Part shown: positions 59,098 through 64,000 of the stretch, piece after piece
How positions within the stretch are numbered: position 1 is the first letter of the stretch
How the letters are laid out: each line of letters begins with the position of its first letter
Source of the DNA: Selaginella moellendorffii
Taxonomy: Eukaryota > Streptophyta > Lycopodiopsida > Selaginellales > Selaginellaceae
Length of the DNA stretch: 64,000 nucleotides
NCBI RefSeq assembly: GCF_000143415.4
Contig: NW_003314300.1
Location: 1,038,230 to 1,102,229, forward strand
Direction of reading: 5' to 3'
Position numbers and translations under genes: made by a program
Notes under the pieces: generated by a model
The model's database searches: none
What the model was told of the DNA's origin: nothing
The model's input: the letters and a program-made list of their open reading frames with translations, nothing else

Positions 59098-60118
59098 TGT
59101 GACATACAAATCCCAGAGCCCCAAAAGTGGAGCCAAAAGGGGGGAAGGGCTGCAAAGGATTCCAAAAGTATAATAGAAAGAGTGTGAGGGTTGAACTTCA
59201 GTGGAACCAGTTTGGCCAAGAAAGGTTAATGTGACGCAGGAAAGCTATACCCATATATTGGGTGATGATATATCCATTGAGGGGTCCAAGGCTAGAGTGA
59301 ATATAGACAAACAAGTGGAATAGCTTAGTGATGTGTTCAAAAGCAAACTCTAGCTCCCTTAGGAGATTGAATGGTCAATGCTCCCAATCTAAATGTAAGT
59401 GGCACTATTTACTTAGATACCTGGTGTGGCTTATCGGAACTTCGCTCTAGCCACATGGCTAGGGCACCCAAAAGCAAAAGGTGGAGAGAGTATCTACAAG
59501 GCTTGTATAGGGCCACAATATTTCATAATGTTGTTCTAGAATCCTAGTCTAAGGAAAGGAAGAGGAGCAATCCTTTTGTGTGGTGATCAAAGATGCAGTC
59601 ATGTGGCAAGGAAGTCCCAGAGGTTAGTAGGACATAGTGGTCAAGCTTGTGTGCCTTGATCTAGTGGTAGTGTTAGCAAACATAGCTATGGACGAATAGG
59701 GATTTGATAAGGACCAAAAAAAGGATATTGGAGAAGGTTGATCCCCATGTTTACAGGCATCATAAAGATGCCAAAGAGTGGATCTAGGATGATCACTCAT
59801 GGATAGATGGCCCAGACTTTGAGAGATAAGGCTGTGATATAAATGGTATTGGATCATTAGTGTGACAAAGGTGAATGGGCATGGTTTTAGTATAACAACC
59901 TGATATAGTAGTGGTACTTTTAGGTGTCGGTCATAGGATTGAACATATGGAGCACTTGGACTAAGTGCAAAGGCTAAATGGTATAAATGCCATTCACGAG
60001 GCTAGCATGTCTCTAAATTCTAAATAGGACTTATAGAGGTTATGAGGGAGACTCCTCCAAATGGTTAAAGATGTGGTTAAATGACTAAAATAAAATGAAA
60101 AATTTAATCACTTATACA
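59098..60118 (+). mobile_element. Decayed solo LTR related to the LARD-like element
   Basis: Starts TGTGACATACAAATCC and ends CTTATACA, and follows the LARD LTR in order (GTGGAGCC, GAACCAGTTTGGCCA, GGGTGATGAT, AGACTCCTCCAA). It lacks the minisatellite altogether, so it is about 1.0 kb instead of 1.75 kb. Many C-to-T and G-to-A changes. Confidence 0.8.
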
Positions 60119-62033
60119 AGCCAAAAATATAAAAAAAAGTAATAGAGCGATAAAAGTGATAGAAGCAAAGAAATGAAGAAGAACAAAAGTGAAAGGAATA
60201 AAAGAAATATAAAAAAGTACGAAACAAGGGGGAGAAGCTTCAAAGTCACATTTGGCATGATTGCACTACAATTAATCCATATTAAAAATGAGGTTAAAAG
60301 CTTGACCTAGCACCACTTGCAAAGACTGCAACTTAAGTTTGAGATCGCCAACATGCATAACTAAGTTTGCCTCATTCTATGCACATGCGTATGTATGGCC
60401 ATTGCTATAAGGAATGAAAACTAATTCTAATGCATAACATAAATGTAAATGACAATTTGTGGCAACATGCCAAGCAATAAAAAATAAATTTAAGCATATA
60501 TCAACCAATACAAAGAGAATAATAAAAGATATTTTGTTATAAAAATGAGCTTGGAAAGTAAATACTAAATGAACTGGTACTTAGTGAACCCTTGATGATA
60601 CTCCCAAAAGAAAGATAAAAGGGTTATTAACTTATTCGCACAAAGATCGTTCACTACTTATACGACTCCTCATTTTCTAGAAGTATCTTAGTGTCCAAAC
60701 CTTCCACTAAAATAGCACCAATAGGATGTTGTTGATGCCAAAATTGCCATCTAGGAAATAAAGGTTGCTAATCTGAAAAACACCAACAACACTGATAAAT
60801 GTGACCAAATTCATCACATGCCTAATGCCTAATAGTGGATATCATAGCCACAACCATGTCCTTGCCTTTGTTCTTAAACACGGCCAGCAACAGTATCAAC
60901 TTACATTTGGAATAGAACCATCTTCCATAGGAAGTAGAGTTGAAGGATATATAGTGAAAAGTCAAAAAAATAATGTTTTATAATGTTGTGCCTAGCAAAT
61001 AGCATTGTCAAGGGTGGTTGGAACAAGTTTTATAAGATCTTGTAGCGCATGTGATCATGGGATGAGATTTAGATATATTGTTACTAGGGAGATAAATAAG
61101 GATAAAATAGCCATTAAGGGTATGTCTTTTGTTTTGTAAAGTATCCATAGACTAAGGTATCCACCATCGGATTGCAGTACGAATGGATGACTAATTGCCT
61201 CATATGAAATAGTTAGTCTACATAATAGAAAATTGGTAGATTTAGTCCGGAAATAGAGGTGTTAATTCTCCTTGGCTCAGTAGGAATTGTTAGTCAATAG
61301 TTAATAAGGACATTAACATTTTTAAAGGGGGGGGAGGGATAAGTGTAATGCATGTGATCATGGGATCACTGTGATGCTCTATTTCGTTAAAGTGGGATTT
61401 ATTCAGTAAAATGGGACTAGGTACAAATTTTCAAGTATTTGAAAATGACGTGAAATTATATGTTTTTTGTCCAGGGGCTAGACATATCTGGGGCATGGTG
61501 ACTAGCGCAGTGACTTTGTGTCCAGACTGAGTCCATCTGGTTGTATAATAAATCTCATTATCAAGGTGAACAAGCCGAATCTGAAGCTAAAGAAGAGCGA
61601 TGGCATGCGCACACACACTATTTGTTTGTTCATTGAGCGTGTGGTGAGCTTTCCAAGATGAACGTCATTCTTATTAGCCAGACATATAACTTAATGGTGA
61701 GAACATTTAGATATTATTCAATGTTATCTTTTTCTAACGAATCTAATTGTGAAGGTGTAGCAAGAGGCATTGCTAGTCTGGAGAAGTCATTTAACTCATT
61801 TGACCCTTAGTGTATTTTCATGAAACTAAATAACATTCATATTATTAAGGAATTTCTCTAGTACCTTTTTTTTACGATATAGAGGCTTGCATTTCTTTCA
61901 AAGGTGATTTAGTAAAAGGCTTGAGGGCATATGCCATTCTATTTCTCAAACCGGTATTAAGATATACTAGTGCAAAGGGAAAAAAGTATTTGGTGATCAA
62001 GTAAATGGCATGAGGGCACACGCCATTATAAGC
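60119..62033. other. AT-rich DNA, nothing firmly recognised
   Basis: A 19-base segment GCATGTGATCATGGGATGA / GCATGTGATCATGGGATCA occurs near 61046 and 61350, about 300 bp apart. No coding match. Confidence 0.4.
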
Positions 62034-62291
62034 CTAAGTGCTAGTGGACACCTCCTTTTTGGTACTCTCAGCGGTACTATCATCCTTCTCCAGGTCAGTT
62101 GTTTTGCTTTGGATTGTTGTCTTTGACGTTACTGGGGCGTTCTTGATAGTTGTTAATGTTGCCGTTTGTTCAGAAAAATGATCACCTGGAGTATAGTACG
62201 GGGAGTTTGGAAGACTTATATATTCTACATCTTCACCTATCTCCTTCTCCGTCTCCTTTTTTGCCTCACTTACAGATTTTGTGCTTGCCAT
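62034..62291 (-). CDS. Small hypothetical Ser/Thr/Lys-rich frame (85 aa)
   Basis: From ATG 62291 a frame encodes MASTKSVSEAKKETEKEIG, then a central YISLPNSPYYTPGDHF and a Thr/Lys-rich tail ending STST. No family was recognised. It lies in retroelement-rich DNA and could be a gag scrap or a chance frame. Confidence 0.2.
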   Translation of the reverse strand: MASTKSVSEAKKETEKEIGEDVEYISLPNSPYYTPGDHFSEQTATLTTIKNAPVTSKTTIQSKTTDLEKDDSTAESTKKEVSTST

Positions 62292-62539
62292 GAGAACGCT
62301 CTTCACCCTAAAATATGGAGTTCGTTGTGTTATAAAAGGAAACCAACACACACGCTGCAAGGGAATGATGGTACATAAAGCACGTAAGCCCATAATATGG
62401 GTTTATGTGCCATTAATATGGGCCACACGCCATATTATTAGATTTATGCACGTGTGATTGGTAAATGCATATGTCACATCATCTTTGTTTTACCTCACAC
62501 ACTATATCAAGCCTAATGAACCATATCACATGTGCGCAC

Positions 62540-64000
62540 TGTAAGCGACTAATTTTTCCAGTCTACTTTAGTCACTTAACCACACCTCCGACCACTTGGA
62601 GGAGTCTCATTCACAACCTCCATAAGTCCAACTCAGGACTTGGGGCTTGCTAGCCCCGAGAATGGCATCCATGCCACTCAACCTTAGCACTTGGTCCAAG
62701 TGCTCCACGTGTCCGATCCCATGATTGACACCCCAAAGTACCACCGACGTATCGGCCCGTTACGCTAAGGCCATGCCCAATTACCTTGGTCACACTGGTG
62801 GTCCAACACCACCTGCATTCCAATCCTGTCTCTCAAAGACTGGGTCATTCGTCCATGAGGGATCATCCCAGATCCACTCTTTAACATCCTTAAGATGCCT
62901 ACAGACATGGGGAATAGCCTTCCCCAATATCTCTGTTCCGGTCCCCACCAAGTCCCTTTCTGTCCTTGGCTGTGTTCGCCAACACTGCCACTGGATCAAG
63001 GCCCACTGGCCCGACCACTAAGTCCCACTATCCTCGAGGACTTCCTCACTGTGTGACTGTGTCCTTGGTCACCCCACCAGAGGGCTACCCCTCTTCCTTT
63101 TCACAGTCTGGGACTTTGGGACACCATTTCGGAACACCGTGGCCTTACGCGAGCCACTTGGGTACTCTCCCCACCTTTCGCCTTTAGGTGCTCTAGCCAT
63201 GGGCTTAGAGCGAGGTTCCGTTGAGCCACACCTGGTATCCAAGTAGGTAGTGCCACCCACACTTGGACTGGGAGCATCGGCCAGTCGATCTCCCGGGGGA
63301 ACTAGAGCCGGCTCTTGAACACTTCACCAAGCTACCCCGCTTGTCGGTCCGTGTTCACTCTAGTTTTGGACTTCCCAATGGGCAGCTCATCACCCAACAC
63401 TGGGTCCAGCCTTCCTAGGCCAAACTGGCCTTTCCTGGCCAAACTGGCTCCACTACAGTCCTCCCCCTACTATACTTTTGGAGCTCACCAAACCCCCCAG
63501 GGTCTGGGAGACGAACGCTTTGGGCTTTCACCCTCTCAGGCTCCGGACTCGGACTCGGACTCGGACTCGGACTCGGACTCGGACTCGGACTCGGACTTGG
63601 GCTCGGCCTCAGTCTCAGTCTCGGTCCTGATCTTGGTCTCGGTCTCGGTCTCGGTCCCGGTCTCGGTCTCGGTCCCGGTCTCGGTCTTGGTCCCGGTCTC
63701 GACTTTGGACTCCATCTCGGGTCCATCTCGGACTCCAACTCGGACTCCATCTCGGACTCCATCTCGGGTCCATCTCGGGTCCATCTTGGACTCCATCTCG
63801 GACTCCACCTCGGACTCCGTCTCGGTTCCACCTCGGACTCCGTCTCGTGTCCATCTCAGGTCCCATCTCGGGTCCATCTCGGGTCCATCTCGGACTCCAT
63901 TTCGGGTCCATCTCGGGTCCACCTCGGACTCCACCTCGGACTCCACCTCAGACTCTATCTCGGGTCCATCTCGGGTCCACCTCGGACTCCACCTCGGACT
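62540..64000 (-). mobile_element. LARD-like LTR, opposite strand, cut by the window end
   Basis: Reads as the reverse complement of the LTR at 47654-49405, beginning with its 3' border (TGTAAGCGACTAA at 62540) and reaching the minisatellite (63541-64000). The hexamer blocks come first here and the 12-bp units run off the window. The TTCC/GGGGTCCC blocks are closer to the LARD copies than the decayed solo LTR is. Whether it is a solo LTR or a full element cannot be seen. Confidence 0.85.
63541..64000. repeat. Compound minisatellite, third copy
   Basis: GAGTCC hexamers on the minus strand (63541-63598), GAGACC hexamers (about 63600-63708), then 12-bp units to the window end. Same internal order as the other two LTRs. 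Confidence 0.9.

Noticed and set aside
63415-63946. Acidic/Arg-Pro repeat frames at the right end
   Set aside because: Frames through the third minisatellite copy, not a protein.

Overview
The window looks like nuclear DNA of a land plant. It carries a RAV-type AP2/B3 factor, a two-domain (group I) WRKY factor, a ferric-chelate reductase (FRO), a prohibitin, and LTR retrotransposons whose primer-binding sites match plant initiator tRNA-Met. Introns are mostly 57-150 bp with clean GT/AG borders, and intact genes sit close to retroelement-rich, pseudogene-rich DNA. This suits a compact lycophyte genome such as Selaginella, but that assignment is inference from style, not from a database match.

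Layout. 1-2.25 kb: a dead Ty1/copia retrotransposon. 2.6-3.85 kb: a broken P-loop NTPase (minus strand). 3.9-10.5 kb: gene-poor DNA with microsatellites. 10.6-22.35 kb: the active core, four intact genes all on the minus strand: a long RAV-type AP2/B3 transcription factor (about 830 aa, first coding exon hidden behind an intron), a circularly permuted MTG1/YlqF-type mitochondrial GTPase (7 exons, 362 aa), a group I WRKY factor (5 exons, 643 aa) and a type-II prohibitin (5 exons, 295 aa, one GC-AG intron). 22.8-33.0 kb: three copies of an RHS/Crinkler-like P-loop gene family. Copy 1 is nearly intact with a 2-bp frameshift, copy 2 is broken by an internal inversion, and copy 3 is collinear but decayed. 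Between copies 1 and 2 lie an SMC6 gene fragment and a glutamate dehydrogenase fragment. 33.9-38.4 kb: remnants of an HSP70-8-like gene, a pseudouridine-5'-phosphate glycosidase and a FRO gene. 38.77-41.31 kb: an intact FRO gene whose second intron holds a 274-base assembly gap.

43.4-64 kb is almost wholly retroelement-derived. An LTR-like end with a tRNA-Met primer-binding site lies at 43.4-43.9 kb. A 7.2-kb non-coding LTR element (LARD-like, 47654-54814) has about 1.75-kb LTRs that each contain a compound 12-bp/6-bp minisatellite. A decayed relative lies at 59.1-60.1 kb, and an opposite-strand copy starts at 62.54 kb and runs off the window. A cluster of TRIM elements lies at 54.8-57.5 kb, including one complete 610-bp copy with 194-bp LTRs and a perfect 5-bp target-site duplication. 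A Ty3/gypsy reverse transcriptase/RNase H relic lies antisense at 57.9-58.7 kb.

The intact genes serve separate housekeeping or regulatory roles (mitochondrial translation and membrane organisation, transcription, iron reduction), and nothing suggests they form one pathway. The most unusual material is the rearranged RHS/Crinkler-like family, the LTRs with embedded minisatellites open in every reading frame, and the TRIM nest.
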